Source: an uncultured Flavobacteriaceae bacterium (GTDB taxonomy: Bacteria > Bacteroidota > Bacteroidia > Flavobacteriales > Flavobacteriaceae). From it: 58,064 bases of DNA. Positions 36,627 to 46,612 of the stretch are shown here, piece after piece; within the stretch, counting starts at the first letter, position 1; each line of letters opens with the position of its first letter. The notes below the pieces were generated by a model. The model saw only the letters and a list, made by a program, of their open reading frames with translations. It did no database searches and was not told where the DNA came from. A program made the translations under genes and the position numbers. The stretch is taken from contig CALJFB010000037.1 in NCBI GenBank assembly GCA_938073895.1, positions 1 to 58,064 of the forward strand. Reading direction: 5' to 3'.

Positions 36627-38057
36627 TTAAAATTCTGCATTTTGTGGTGTTCTAGGGTAAGGTATTACGTCTCTAATATTTGTCATGCCAGTTACAAACA
36701 TTACTAAACGTTCAAAACCTAGGCCAAATCCAGAATGCACAGCAGTTCCATATTTACGTAAGTCTAAATACCACCATAATTCTTCTTCAGGAATATCTAA
36801 GGCAGCCATTTTTTCTTTTAAAACTTCTAAACGTTCTTCACGTTGAGATCCACCAACTATTTCTCCAATTCCTGGAAATAAGATATCCATTGCTCTTACG
36901 GTTTTTCCGTCTTCGTTTAAACGCATATAAAATGCTTTAATATCTGCCGGATAATCAAATAAAATTACTGGACATTTAAAATGTTTTTCAACTAAAAAAC
37001 GTTCGTGTTCAGATTGTAAATCTGCGCCCCATTCTTCAATAATGTAGTTAAATTTTTTCTTTTTGTTTGGCTTAGAATTTCTAAGAATATCTATAGCTTC
37101 TGTATAGCTTACACGTTTAAAGTTGTTTTCTGTTACAAAAGTTAACTTTTCTGTTAAGCTTAATTCGCTACGTTCTGCTTGTGGTTTTGTTTTTTCTTCG
37201 TTTAATAATCTGTCGTTTAAGAATTCTATATCTTCTTTGTTATGTTCTAAAACATATGCAATAACAGATTTCATAAAGTCTTCTGCTAAATCCATATTTC
37301 CAGCCAAATCCATAAAAGCAACTTCTGGTTCAATCATCCAGAATTCTGATAAATGACGAGATGTATTAGAGTTTTCTGCTCTAAATGTTGGTCCAAATGT
37401 ATAAACCTTACCTAAAGACATTGCAAAGGTTTCGGCTTCTAATTGACCAGAAACGGTAAGATTAGTTTCTTTTCCAAAAAAGTCTTCTTTATGGTTAACA
37501 GAGCCATCATCATTTAACGGTGGATTTTTTTGATCTAAAGTACTTACTCTAAAAGTTTCTCCTGCGCCTTCAGCATCACTTGCCGTAATAATTGGCGTGT
37601 GCATATAGTTAAAGCCATTCTCGTTAAAATATTTGTGAATAGCAAACGATAAAGACGATCTTAAACGCATAACAGCACTAAATGTGTTTGTTCTTGTACG
37701 TAAATGTGCATTTTCTCTTAAAAACTCAAACGAGTGTTTTTTGGGTTGAATTGGATAGGTTTCTGGATCAGAATCTCCTAAGATTTCTAATTTAGAAACT
37801 ACAATTTCTACACTTTGCCCTTTACCTTGGCTTTCTACTAATTCTCCTGTAATAGAAACTGCAGCTCCAGTAGTAATACGTTTTAATGTGTCTTCGTCTG
37901 TGTTTTCAAAATCTACAACACATTGAATGTTGTTTAATGTAGAACCATCGTTAAGCGCAACAAAACGCTTAGCTCTAAATGTTCTAACCCAACCTTTAAT
38001 TTCAACTTCTTGTAAAGGTTTACTTTTTAATAATTTTGCGACAGTTAAATTCGTCAT
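36627..38057 (-). CDS. asnS: Asparaginyl-tRNA synthetase
   Basis: This 476-residue class II synthetase has an OB-fold N-terminal domain (VEIKGWVRTFRAKRFVALNDGS), motif 2 (FRAENSNTSRHLSEFWMIEPE) and motif 3 (GFGLGFERLVMF). The HLSEFW signature with Asn-type substrate residues separates it from AspRS (already found at 23092). It charges tRNA-Asn directly. The MMPL exporter gene is 35 bp upstream on the same strand. Confidence 0.97.
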   Translation of the reverse strand: MTNLTVAKLLKSKPLQEVEIKGWVRTFRAKRFVALNDGSTLNNIQCVVDFENTDEDTLKRITTGAAVSITGELVESQGKGQSVEIVVSKLEILGDSDPETYPIQPKKHSFEFLRENAHLRTRTNTFSAVMRLRSSLSFAIHKYFNENGFNYMHTPIITASDAEGAGETFRVSTLDQKNPPLNDDGSVNHKEDFFGKETNLTVSGQLEAETFAMSLGKVYTFGPTFRAENSNTSRHLSEFWMIEPEVAFMDLAGNMDLAEDFMKSVIAYVLEHNKEDIEFLNDRLLNEEKTKPQAERSELSLTEKLTFVTENNFKRVSYTEAIDILRNSKPNKKKKFNYIIEEWGADLQSEHERFLVEKHFKCPVILFDYPADIKAFYMRLNEDGKTVRAMDILFPGIGEIVGGSQREERLEVLKEKMAALDIPEEELWWYLDLRKYGTAVHSGFGLGFERLVMFVTGMTNIRDVIPYPRTPQNAEF

Positions 38058-38092
38058 ATTTTTATTTTTTTTCTTGTGATTTTTTTCGATTA

Positions 38093-40486
38093 TTAATCGT
38101 TTTTATCTTCACGTGGAATAATATTAATTGATGGTTTTTTTAAGACTTCTTTATTAGCAATACTTCGTTCTAAAGACAGTAATAATGAAGGTAATAATAA
38201 TAAGTTTGATAACATTGCAAACAATAGTGTTACAGATACTAGAGCGCCTAAAGCTACAGTGCCACCAAAGTTAGAAATAGTAAATACAGAAAACCCAAAG
38301 AACAAAACTATAGATGTATAAAACATACTAACACCAGTTTCTCTTAGTGCGCCATAAACAGATTTTTTAATTTTCCATTTATTGGCTTGTAATTCTTGTC
38401 TGTATTTTGCTAAAAAGTGAATAGTATCGTCTACCGAAATTCCAAAAGCAATACTAAATACTAATATAGTTGATGGTTTTATTGGCACACCTAAATATCC
38501 CATTAAACCTGCAGTTACCAGTAATGGTAGTAAGTTTGGTATTAATGATACAATTATCATTCTAAACGAACGAAACATAAATGCCATAAATAGTGATATT
38601 AAAACAATGGCTAGAGTTAATGATAATGCTAAGTTTTTAACTAAATAGGTTGTTCCTTTTTGAAACACCAAAGCTTTACCCGTTAAGATAACTTCAAAGC
38701 GTTCTTCTGGAAATAATTTATTTATTTTTTTCTGAATTTCTGTTTCAATACCAATCATTTTATCTGTTCCAACATCTTTCATAAATGTTGTTATTCTGGC
38801 ATATTGTCCTGTGCTGTCAACAAAATTATTTAGTAAGTTAGTATCTGTATCTCCAGAGTTTTTTACATAAGATAAGATAAAACTTTTTTCTTGATTTGTA
38901 GGTAATTGGTAGTATTTTGGATTTCCGTTGTAGTAAGCTTGTTTTGCATATTTAACTAAGCTAACTATGGATATTGGTTTGGAAAGTTCTGGAATATCGT
39001 TAATGGTTTCTTCCAGTTGGTTCATACGTTTTAGGTTTGCTAATTTTAAAACCCCTTTTTTACGTTTAGTGTCAATCATTATTTCTAATGGCATAATTCC
39101 ATTAAATTCTTCCTCGAAAAAACGAATATCTTCAAAGAATTCTGTCTTTTTAGGCATGTCTTCAATTAAACTTCCAGATACCTTAATTTGATATATTCCA
39201 ATAATAGAAACTATAATTAAAGCTAACGATATGCAGTAAATAGTAATACGATTATTACGTACCATTTTTTCCATCCAATTTACAAATCCGCCAATCCATT
39301 TTTTGTTTAAATGTTCTAAATGGCGATCTTTTGGATATGGTAAATATGTGTAAATAATTGGTATTATTAATAAACACAGTATAAAAATAGAGATAATGCT
39401 TAAAGATGCAACAACTCCAAATTCTTTTAATAACTTACTTTCTGTAATAATAAAGGTTGCAAATCCAGAAGCAGTTGTAACGTTTGTCATTAACGTAGCA
39501 TTACCAACTTTAGTAATTACACGTTGTAAAGATTTTACTTTATTACCATGAAGTTTAACTTCGTGTTGGTATTTGTTAATTAAGAAAATACAATTTGGAA
39601 TTCCAATTACAATAATTAATGGTGGAATTAATGCTGTAAGCACTGTAATCTCATATTTAAGAAATCCTAAAATCCCAACAGTCCACATAACGCCAATACA
39701 TACTACTATTAGAGATATAAAAGTGGCTCTAAAAGATCTAAAAAAGACAAAGAATATTAACGATGTTACAAATAATGCTGCACCAACAAATAAACCAATT
39801 TCGTCTACAATGTTTTGTGCATTTAGTGTTCTAATGTAAGGCATTCCGGAAACACGAACATTAATATTGTAGCGTTTTTCGAATGCTTCTATTTTTGGTA
39901 TTACTTGTTCTATAACAAAGTCTTTACGATCTGGTGTGTTTACAATACTCTTTTTTAAATAGATTGCTGAACGTATGGTTTTTACTTCGGCATTATTAAA
40001 TAAGAAATTGTCGTAAAAAGGATATTTTTTAAATAAATCCGATTTTAAATTGTCAAGTTCTTTCTTAGTCGAAACACTATCTGTAATAAAAGATTCAAGT
40101 TTAAATTTTTGTTTGTTAGAATCCTTAATTAATTTTTTTAAATCTTTAATAGAAACAACAGATTCTACATTTGGGTCTTTCTTAAAATCGTCTGCAAGTT
40201 TATTCCAAGCGTTTAGGGTTTCTACTGTAAATAATTTAGTGTCTTTAACTCCAAGAATTATTAAATTTCCTTCTTCACCAAAAACTTTTAAGAAATTATT
40301 ATAAGTTAAATTAACTTCGTGATCGTCTGGTAAAAGGTTTGCTTCTGTATGTGTAAATTTTAGATATTTCCATTGCGTGCTTAGTAGGATTGTTATAGTT
40401 ATAACACCTAATAGAATAATAATTTTATTTCTAAGGATTAGTCTTGCCAACACATCCCAAAAACTTTTCGAAAATAATTTTAACAT
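38093..40486 (-). CDS. MMPL/RND-superfamily exporter (lipid/hopanoid-like)
   Basis: This 797-residue protein has two repeats, each one helix, a periplasmic domain and five further helices. The second repeat contains SIAFGISVDDTIHFLAKYRQE (Asp pair of the MMPL class) and GYLGVPIKPSTILVFSIAF. Such proteins export lipids or other hydrophobic compounds by proton antiport; the substrate is not known. It runs in the same direction as asnS, 35 bp apart. Confidence 0.9.
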   Translation of the reverse strand: MLKLFSKSFWDVLARLILRNKIIILLGVITITILLSTQWKYLKFTHTEANLLPDDHEVNLTYNNFLKVFGEEGNLIILGVKDTKLFTVETLNAWNKLADDFKKDPNVESVVSIKDLKKLIKDSNKQKFKLESFITDSVSTKKELDNLKSDLFKKYPFYDNFLFNNAEVKTIRSAIYLKKSIVNTPDRKDFVIEQVIPKIEAFEKRYNINVRVSGMPYIRTLNAQNIVDEIGLFVGAALFVTSLIFFVFFRSFRATFISLIVVCIGVMWTVGILGFLKYEITVLTALIPPLIIVIGIPNCIFLINKYQHEVKLHGNKVKSLQRVITKVGNATLMTNVTTASGFATFIITESKLLKEFGVVASLSIISIFILCLLIIPIIYTYLPYPKDRHLEHLNKKWIGGFVNWMEKMVRNNRITIYCISLALIIVSIIGIYQIKVSGSLIEDMPKKTEFFEDIRFFEEEFNGIMPLEIMIDTKRKKGVLKLANLKRMNQLEETINDIPELSKPISIVSLVKYAKQAYYNGNPKYYQLPTNQEKSFILSYVKNSGDTDTNLLNNFVDSTGQYARITTFMKDVGTDKMIGIETEIQKKINKLFPEERFEVILTGKALVFQKGTTYLVKNLALSLTLAIVLISLFMAFMFRSFRMIIVSLIPNLLPLLVTAGLMGYLGVPIKPSTILVFSIAFGISVDDTIHFLAKYRQELQANKWKIKKSVYGALRETGVSMFYTSIVLFFGFSVFTISNFGGTVALGALVSVTLLFAMLSNLLLLPSLLLSLERSIANKEVLKKPSINIIPREDKND

Positions 40487-40549
40487 ATAGCTTTAAAAAA
40501 CAGCGCTAAGATATGGAAAACGTTGTTAAATTAGCCTTAAAAAGCTAGA

Positions 40550-41806
40550 TTATAAAGTAATATTAAATGTAAATTTAATTGCAATATTATCTTCCTCTTT
40601 TGGTAAATGATAAGCGCCATATCTATAGGTCGTACTTAGACCAAAGCCAAATAATAGTTTGTTTAGTTCTAGTCCTACTTCTGTGTAGCCTTTTTCTAAA
40701 GATTCGAAAGTTATACCTTGGTGTCTTTCTATATTACTTATATTACCAATTGCAACTCTATTTATTAATACGAGTTGTGGATTAAAATATCTTGAAATAT
40801 GAAAAGGTTTAAAGTAATGCTTTGCTATAATGGTTGTAAATTTATCCGAGAAAAATTCGTTAAAAAACATAGTTTCAAAACTATTTATTCCAGCTACGGT
40901 AAAACGTTGCAGTACAGTTTCTTTTCTAATGTTGTTAGGATAAGCATGGTATAGATCTGTTAAAGGTGTATTTCCATTAGCCATACCTGCGGTTAAAGTA
41001 ATTAGAGAAAAGGCTTCTTTACTTTTGTAGTTTATTTTATGAACCGTTCTAAAATCTAATTTTGAGAAATTAAAATCTGCGTTTAAAATATTTTTAAAAC
41101 TTTTGGTGTATTGTAACGAAAATTGTGGAAATCCATTTTTAGAAACAATATTTTTTTTAGGATCTATTTTAGAAAAAGGATTCCACTGTATGGCTATTTT
41201 AGCTTTAGTGGTACCAAACAATTCATAAGATTTATTACCTATTTTAAAGGCATATCCATAAGTAGGATCTATATTACTTGCAGAAAGTTCAAGTTCTGTA
41301 ATTAACTTTTTATCTATTTCATGTTCAATAGATATACTATTGGTTTGATGTTTATGAAATAAGTCTATATTTAATAATCTGGGCTCAAAAAAAGTAAAAA
41401 AACGTTTGTCTAGTATAAATTTTGTGTTTCCTGTTTCTGTTAAGTCGTCCTTGTAAGAATAGCTAATCCAGGTGTTATGAGATTTATTAACCCTAAATCC
41501 ACCACCAACACTATACTTAATTTCTTTATCTACAAAACCATAAACAGTATAGCCATTAATTCTAAATTTATCTGAAAAAGTTTCGTTCGTTTCTCCGCCT
41601 AATCCTGTTCTAAATCCTTCGTATTGGTTGTATTTAACTAAATATTTAAGGTCTAAATTAAATAATTTTGAAGGAAGAAAACCTTGCCCTAATTGTTTAA
41701 TAAACATAGTGCGTTTAATCGAATCTTTTTTTACATCGTTTTCTTTTTGCGCTAAAGTTGTAGTGCTTAAAAGTAAGAATAGTATGTAAATAATTTTATA
41801 ACGCAT
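40550..41806 (-). CDS. Outer-membrane beta-barrel protein, DUF5686-like
   Basis: I chose the start at 41806 because it opens a signal peptide (MRYKIIYILFLLLSTTTLAQ); a longer frame begins at 41872. The product has 418 residues, strand-rich throughout (GYTVYGFVDKEIKYSVGGGF, FTVAGINSFETMFFNEFFSDK) with the C-terminus KFTFNITL. It resembles the barrel half of DUF5686 proteins but lacks their N-terminal carboxypeptidase-regulatory-like domain. Function unknown. The frr gene follows the next bases upstream on the same strand. Confidence 0.6.
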   Translation of the reverse strand: MRYKIIYILFLLLSTTTLAQKENDVKKDSIKRTMFIKQLGQGFLPSKLFNLDLKYLVKYNQYEGFRTGLGGETNETFSDKFRINGYTVYGFVDKEIKYSVGGGFRVNKSHNTWISYSYKDDLTETGNTKFILDKRFFTFFEPRLLNIDLFHKHQTNSISIEHEIDKKLITELELSASNIDPTYGYAFKIGNKSYELFGTTKAKIAIQWNPFSKIDPKKNIVSKNGFPQFSLQYTKSFKNILNADFNFSKLDFRTVHKINYKSKEAFSLITLTAGMANGNTPLTDLYHAYPNNIRKETVLQRFTVAGINSFETMFFNEFFSDKFTTIIAKHYFKPFHISRYFNPQLVLINRVAIGNISNIERHQGITFESLEKGYTEVGLELNKLLFGFGLSTTYRYGAYHLPKEEDNIAIKFTFNITL

Positions 41807-41890
41807 TGGTTGGTTTAGAACTAAAACATTTAGACGATTTAGAGTAGTTTTTGTTACAAAAAAAAGCGACAATAATGCCGCTTTAATAAT

Positions 41891-42448
41891 TTATACAGTC
41901 ATAATTTCTTTTTCTTTAACCAGTAATACGTCTTCTGTTTTTTTAACAAACTTGTCTGTTAGAGTCTGTACATCAGCTTCAGCACTTTTTTGTTCATCTT
42001 CAGAGACATCATCTGTTTTTTTAATATCGTTATTTGCGTCTTTTCTAGCGTTTCTAATACCAACTTTAGCATCTTCTGCAGCAGCTTTAGCTTGTTTAGC
42101 CAAATCACGTCTACGTTCTTCCGTTAATGCAGGAACACTAATTATAATCATTTCCCCATTATTCATAGGGTTAAAGCCTAAATTAGAAATCATAATGGCC
42201 TTTTCTATAGGTTGCATCATATTTTTTTCCCAAGGTTGAACGGTAATTGTTCGTCCATCTGGTGTGTTTACGTTTGCAATTTGTGCTAATGGTGTTAGAG
42301 AGCCATAGTAGTCTACCATAACGCTTCCTAGCATTGCAGGACTTGCTTTTCCTGCTCTAATATTAACAAATTCTTTTTCTAAATGCTTTACAGCGTTAGA
42401 CATTGCTTCTTCAGTACTGTCTAGTATAAATTTAATATCTTCGTTCAT
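41891..42448 (-). CDS. frr: Ribosome recycling factor
   Basis: This 185-residue protein has the classic RRF features: the start motif MSNAVKHLEKEFVNIRAGKASP, then YYGSLTPLAQIANVNTPDGRTI, VPALTEERRRDLAKQAK and the terminal three-helix bundle. It dissociates ribosomes after termination. It is downstream of pyrH by 50 bp, the usual bacterial pairing. Confidence 0.97.
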   Translation of the reverse strand: MNEDIKFILDSTEEAMSNAVKHLEKEFVNIRAGKASPAMLGSVMVDYYGSLTPLAQIANVNTPDGRTITVQPWEKNMMQPIEKAIMISNLGFNPMNNGEMIIISVPALTEERRRDLAKQAKAAAEDAKVGIRNARKDANNDIKKTDDVSEDEQKSAEADVQTLTDKFVKKTEDVLLVKEKEIMTV

Positions 42449-42498
42449 CTTAAATGCTTTAATATTTTAGTTGAAGTTTCAAAAATTGAGCCATCTTT

Positions 42499-43206
42499 TT
42501 AGAAGCTTACTTCTGTTCCTATATTTTCACCAGAAACCACTTTTAGTAAGTTTCCAGGTTTGTTCATATCAAAAACAATAATTGGTAGTTTGTTTTCTTG
42601 ACTTAATGTAAATGCTGTTGTGTCCATTACTTTAAGGCCTTTACGTAAGACATCATCAAATGTAATATGGTCAAATTTAACAGCAGTAGTATCTTTTTCT
42701 GGATCTGTATTGTAAATACCATCTACGCGTGTGCCTTTTAAAATAACGTCTGCTTCAACTTCTATAGCTCTTAAAACTGCTGCAGAATCTGTTGTAAAAT
42801 AAGGGTTTCCTGTTCCTCCACCAAAAATTACTACGCGACCTTTTTTAAGGTGATTCATGGCTTTACGTCTAATAAATGGTTCTGCTACTTCGTTAATTTT
42901 AATTGCAGTTTGCAAACGTGTTGGTAAACCTGCATCTTCAAATGCGCTTTGTAATGCCAATCCGTTTATTACGGTTGCTAACATTCCCATATGGTCTGCT
43001 TGCACACGATCCATACCTTGGCTTGCCCCAGCAACACCTCTAAATATATTTCCTCCACCAATTACAATGGCTACTTCTACACCTTTATCTGTAATATTTT
43101 TAATATCGTTTGCATATTCAGCTAAACGTTCTGGGTCTATTCCGTATTGGCGATTTCCCATTAAAGCTTCTCCAGATAATTTTAGAAGTATTCTTTTATA
43201 TTTCAT
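42499..43206 (-). CDS. pyrH: Uridylate (UMP) kinase
   Basis: This 235-residue amino-acid-kinase-fold protein has [41 protein letters not shown] and [14 protein letters not shown]. It phosphorylates UMP to UDP in the cytoplasm. A TAATTTTG -7 match on the minus strand (43281-43288) is a likely promoter. Confidence 0.97.
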   Translation of the reverse strand: MKYKRILLKLSGEALMGNRQYGIDPERLAEYANDIKNITDKGVEVAIVIGGGNIFRGVAGASQGMDRVQADHMGMLATVINGLALQSAFEDAGLPTRLQTAIKINEVAEPFIRRKAMNHLKKGRVVIFGGGTGNPYFTTDSAAVLRAIEVEADVILKGTRVDGIYNTDPEKDTTAVKFDHITFDDVLRKGLKVMDTTAFTLSQENKLPIIVFDMNKPGNLLKVVSGENIGTEVSF

Positions 43207-43511
43207 AGGTATAGGTTCGTTACTATTAAAGGTTTTATTAAAACTAGAGTAGCAATAACATCTTTAAGTTATTTGTAACGCAAAATTACATAATTTTTTA
43301 GAATTGAATTTATTATACCAAATGAATTTTAAATGAATACCAATAAATATTTATTTACTAAGTTATACTTATTTTAGTAAATACATTAACCACTAAATTG
43401 TAGGCATTATTTTTTTGAAATAAAAAAACCACTACGCCATAAATGGGAAGTGGTTTTTAATACTTGTTTTTTTATATTTTCGATTTCTCGAAAACAAAAA
43501 GAAAGTTTTAT
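43207..43511. other. Intergenic region between tsf and pyrH
   Basis: It holds the pyrH -7-like box (43281-43288, minus), the sequence TTTTAAATGAATACCAAT (43328-43345), which also occurs at 17843-17860, and the terminator of tsf. No ORF is visible. Confidence 0.5.
43424..43458. terminator. Intrinsic terminator after tsf
   Basis: AAAAACCACT/AGTGGTTTTT with an inner CCAT/ATGG pair and T-run lies downstream of tsf on the minus strand. Confidence 0.8.
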
Positions 43512-44471
43512 TTATCCTAAAGAAACTCTTTTAAAAGCTGTTACTTCTACTTTTTGAGAAGCTACATATTTAGCAACAGTTTGCTTTTCGTCTTTAATAA
43601 ATTTTTGATCTAATAAACATTGTTCTTGATCTAAAGTTGTGTTGTCAGAAATAAAACGTTCCATTTTACCTGGTAAGATATTACCCCATATTTTTTCTGG
43701 TTTACCTTCTGCAGCTAATTGTGCTTTTGCAGCTTCTTCAGCTTTAGCCATAACTTCAGGAGTTAATTGTGCCATAGAAATATACTCAGGTACGTTCTTT
43801 AATGTTTTACCTAAACGTCCTAATTCTATGTTGTCTTTTTCTATAACAGCAATTCTTGCTTCAGTTTCCGATGCTACAAATGCAGGGTCAAAACCTTTGT
43901 AAGATAAAGAACTTGCTCCCATAGAAGCTACTTGCATAGCTACATCTTTAGCAACAGTTTCAGATTTTTCGTTTAATCCTACTAAAGCTCCAATTTTGTT
44001 AATGTGTACGTATGTACCAACAAAAGGTGCACTTAATTTTTCGAAAGCAGTAATTTCTAACTTTTCTCCAACAACGCCTGTTTGTTCAACTAATTTAGCA
44101 GCAACAGTCATTCCTCCAAAGTCAGCAGCTAAGAAATCTTCTTTGTTGTCAAAGTTAATTGCTATGTCTGCGAACTGGTTAGCTAAAGCTAAGAAAGATT
44201 CGTTTTTTCCAACAAAATCAGTTTCACAACCTAAAACAATTGCTACACCAACAGTGTTATCTGCGTTTATTTTTGTTACAGCAGCACCTTCAGAAGAATC
44301 TCTATCGGCTCTTTTTTCTGCTACTTTTTGACCTTTTTTACGTAAAACATCAATTGCTTTATCGAAATCGCCTTCAGCTTCAACTAAAGCTTTTTTGCAA
44401 TCCATCATACCTGCACCAGTAGCTTTTCTAAGGTTGTTTACCTCTGCTGCTGAAATTTTAACTGTACTCAT
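43512..44471 (-). CDS. tsf: Translation elongation factor Ts
   Basis: This 319-residue protein has an N-terminal UBA-like domain (VNNLRKATGAGMMDCKKALVEAEGDFDKAIDVLRKKG) and the GCETDFVGKNESF motif that contacts EF-Tu. It exchanges GDP on EF-Tu. It is in the usual rpsB-tsf order, 85 bp downstream of rpsB. Confidence 0.97.
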   Translation of the reverse strand: MSTVKISAAEVNNLRKATGAGMMDCKKALVEAEGDFDKAIDVLRKKGQKVAEKRADRDSSEGAAVTKINADNTVGVAIVLGCETDFVGKNESFLALANQFADIAINFDNKEDFLAADFGGMTVAAKLVEQTGVVGEKLEITAFEKLSAPFVGTYVHINKIGALVGLNEKSETVAKDVAMQVASMGASSLSYKGFDPAFVASETEARIAVIEKDNIELGRLGKTLKNVPEYISMAQLTPEVMAKAEEAAKAQLAAEGKPEKIWGNILPGKMERFISDNTTLDQEQCLLDQKFIKDEKQTVAKYVASQKVEVTAFKRVSLG

Positions 44472-44556
44472 AATCTATATAATTTAAAAAAAGCCGCTTA
44501 AAATATTTCTATAAAGAAAAAGATTAAACGACTTATTTGTATTTTGAAATAATGAT

Positions 44557-45339
44557 TTATTCTTCTTCGTTAGAAGCTTCTACTTTAGCTTCAACTTTTG
44601 CTGCTGGTTTAGCATCTGCTTTCGCTTTTGCTGCATCTTTAGCTTGTTTGTCTGCTTTACGTTCGTTTAAACCGTTTGTTACTGCGTTAGTAACGTGCGT
44701 TAAAATCATATCAATAGATTTAGAAGCATCATCATTTGCTGGAATAACGTAATCTACCTGACGTGGATCAGAATTAGTATCAACCATAGCAAATATTGGA
44801 ATGTTTAATTTTTGAGCTTCTTTAATCGCAATATGTTCACGCTTAATATCTACAACAAAAACAGCTGCTGGTAAACGTGTCATGTCTGTAATAGAACCTA
44901 AATTCTTTTCTAACTTAGCTCTTAAACGATCAACTTGTAAACGTTCTTTTTTAGATAAAGTTAAAAATGTTCCATCTTTCTTCATTCTATCAATAGTAGC
45001 CATCTTTTTGATTGCTTTTCTAATAGTAATAAAGTTAGTTAACATTCCACCAGGCCATCTTTCAGTAATGAAAGGCATGTTAATGCTTGCAGCTTTTTCG
45101 GCTACAATGTCCTTTGCTTGTTTTTTTGTAGCAACAAATAAGATTTTACGACCAGATGCAGCGATTTTTGCTAACGCTTCACCAGCTTCTTCCATCTTAG
45201 CTGCTGTTTTATATAAATTTATAATATGGATTCCGTTACGTTCCATATATACGTAAGGCGCCATGTTTGGATCCCACTTACGTGTAAGGTGACCGAAATG
45301 TACACCTGCTTCAAGTAATTTTTTTACTTCTACTGCCAT
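44557..45339 (-). CDS. rpsB: 30S ribosomal protein S2
   Basis: I chose the start at 45339 (MAVEVKKLLEAGVHFGHLTRKW), which gives the normal S2 N-terminus; a longer frame begins at 45372. The product has 260 residues with FITERWPGGMLTNF and IFAMVDTNSDPRQVDYVIPANDD. The C-terminal tail (about 225-260) is an Ala/Lys/Glu-rich low-complexity extension, common in Bacteroidota. Confidence 0.97.
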   Translation of the reverse strand: MAVEVKKLLEAGVHFGHLTRKWDPNMAPYVYMERNGIHIINLYKTAAKMEEAGEALAKIAASGRKILFVATKKQAKDIVAEKAASINMPFITERWPGGMLTNFITIRKAIKKMATIDRMKKDGTFLTLSKKERLQVDRLRAKLEKNLGSITDMTRLPAAVFVVDIKREHIAIKEAQKLNIPIFAMVDTNSDPRQVDYVIPANDDASKSIDMILTHVTNAVTNGLNERKADKQAKDAAKAKADAKPAAKVEAKVEASNEEE

Positions 45340-45561
45340 TTTGTAATAGTTTACGTTCTGTTGTATTAGCAATAACTAAGTGGTCATAATAATATAATCG
45401 CCTTAATTATTTAGATGCTTAACTAAATCCTGTTCTTAAAATGTTTAAGATACTAGGACAACAATAACTGTGTTTAATATTGAATTAAATCAATACTGTT
45501 TAATTTTAATTTGAATTGATACAATAATCTGTTAAACAGAAATTGAACCATATTCTGGATA

Positions 45562-45948
45562 TTAACGTTTCGAGAATTGAAATTTCTTTCTTGCTTTCTT
45601 CTGACCGAATTTCTTACGTTCAACCATTCTTGGATCTCTAGTTAATAAACCTTCTGGTTTTAAAACTAATCTGTGTTCAGCATCTAATTCGCACATTGCA
45701 CGAGAGATTGCTAAACGAATAGCTTCTGCTTGACCAGTAATACCTCCACCAAATACATTTACTTTAATATCAAAGTTACCTTCGTTATTAGTTAATGCTA
45801 AAGGTTGGTTTACTTTGTACTGTAAAGTTGCAGTATCAAAATAATCTTTAATGTCTTTTTTGTTTACTGTGATGTTACCTTTTCCTTCTGCAACATAAAC
45901 ACGAGCAACTGCCGTTTTACGACGACCAATTTTGTGAATTACTTCCAT
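45562..45948 (-). CDS. rpsI: 30S ribosomal protein S9
   Basis: This 128-residue protein has IGRRKTAVARVYV, GGGITGQAEAIRLAISRA and the basic end KKFGQKKARKKFQFSKR. Its ATG shares a base with the rplM stop codon (TAATG), so translation is coupled. Confidence 0.97.
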   Translation of the reverse strand: MEVIHKIGRRKTAVARVYVAEGKGNITVNKKDIKDYFDTATLQYKVNQPLALTNNEGNFDIKVNVFGGGITGQAEAIRLAISRAMCELDAEHRLVLKPEGLLTRDPRMVERKKFGQKKARKKFQFSKR

Positions 45949-46403
45949 TATCTGAATTCGTTTATGTTAATTGTTTTAGGTTTTTGAGCTTCATGAGTAT
46001 GAGCTGAACCAACAACAACGTTTAAATTACGGAATAATGCTGCGCCTAATTTGTTTTTAGGTAGCATTCCTTTTACTGATTTTTCCACTAATCTTGCTGG
46101 ATCTTTTCCAAACAATTCTGTAGCGGTAAGGCTTTTCTGTCCTCCTGGGTAACCTGTGTGACGGATGTACGTCTTTTCAGTCCATTTTTTTCCAGTCAAG
46201 TTGATTTTTTCTGAGTTGATAACAATTACGTTATCTCCACAATCAACATGAGGTGTAAAGCTAGGCTTGTGTTTACCTCTTAAAAGTATTGCTACTTTAG
46301 AAGCTAAACGACCTAATGTTTGACCTTCAGCGTCAACTAAAACCCACTGCTTATCTACAGTAGCTTTGTTTGCTGAAATCGTTTTGTAGCTTAATGTGTC
46401 CAC
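45948..46403 (-). CDS. rplM: 50S ribosomal protein L13
   Basis: This 151-residue protein has [44 protein letters not shown] and [10 protein letters not shown]. It is the first gene of the rplM-rpsI(-rpsB-tsf) block, with a good promoter upstream. Confidence 0.97.
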   Translation of the reverse strand: MDTLSYKTISANKATVDKQWVLVDAEGQTLGRLASKVAILLRGKHKPSFTPHVDCGDNVIVINSEKINLTGKKWTEKTYIRHTGYPGGQKSLTATELFGKDPARLVEKSVKGMLPKNKLGAALFRNLNVVVGSAHTHEAQKPKTININEFR

Positions 46404-46450
46404 GTTTTTTATTTTAATTATTAAACATTCCTTCTCTTAAAAAGAGTTTG

Positions 46451-46480
46451 CAAATTTACGATTATATATTTGATTACCAA
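46451..46480 (-). promoter_or_regulatory. rplM promoter (Bacteroidota type)
   Basis: On the minus strand, TTG (46480-46478), a 19-bp spacer and TAAATTTG (46458-46451) exactly match the flavobacterial consensus, about 48 bp ahead of the rplM ATG. It is the best promoter in the window. Confidence 0.75.
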
Positions 46481-46612
46481 ATACTACGGTAGCTTATTTC
46501 TAATAAGTCTGTTAATATCTTTTACTCAACTGTTTATTAGTATAGAAATTCGCACTTCCAATTGTTAATATCGGTTGTTATTTGTTAATTTCGCACTTTT
46601 AAATCCAAACAT

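Noticed and set aside
44557-44660. Low-complexity Ala/Lys/Glu tail of S2 as a frameshift or fusion
   Set aside because: Such tails are usual for S2 in this group and the frame is intact.
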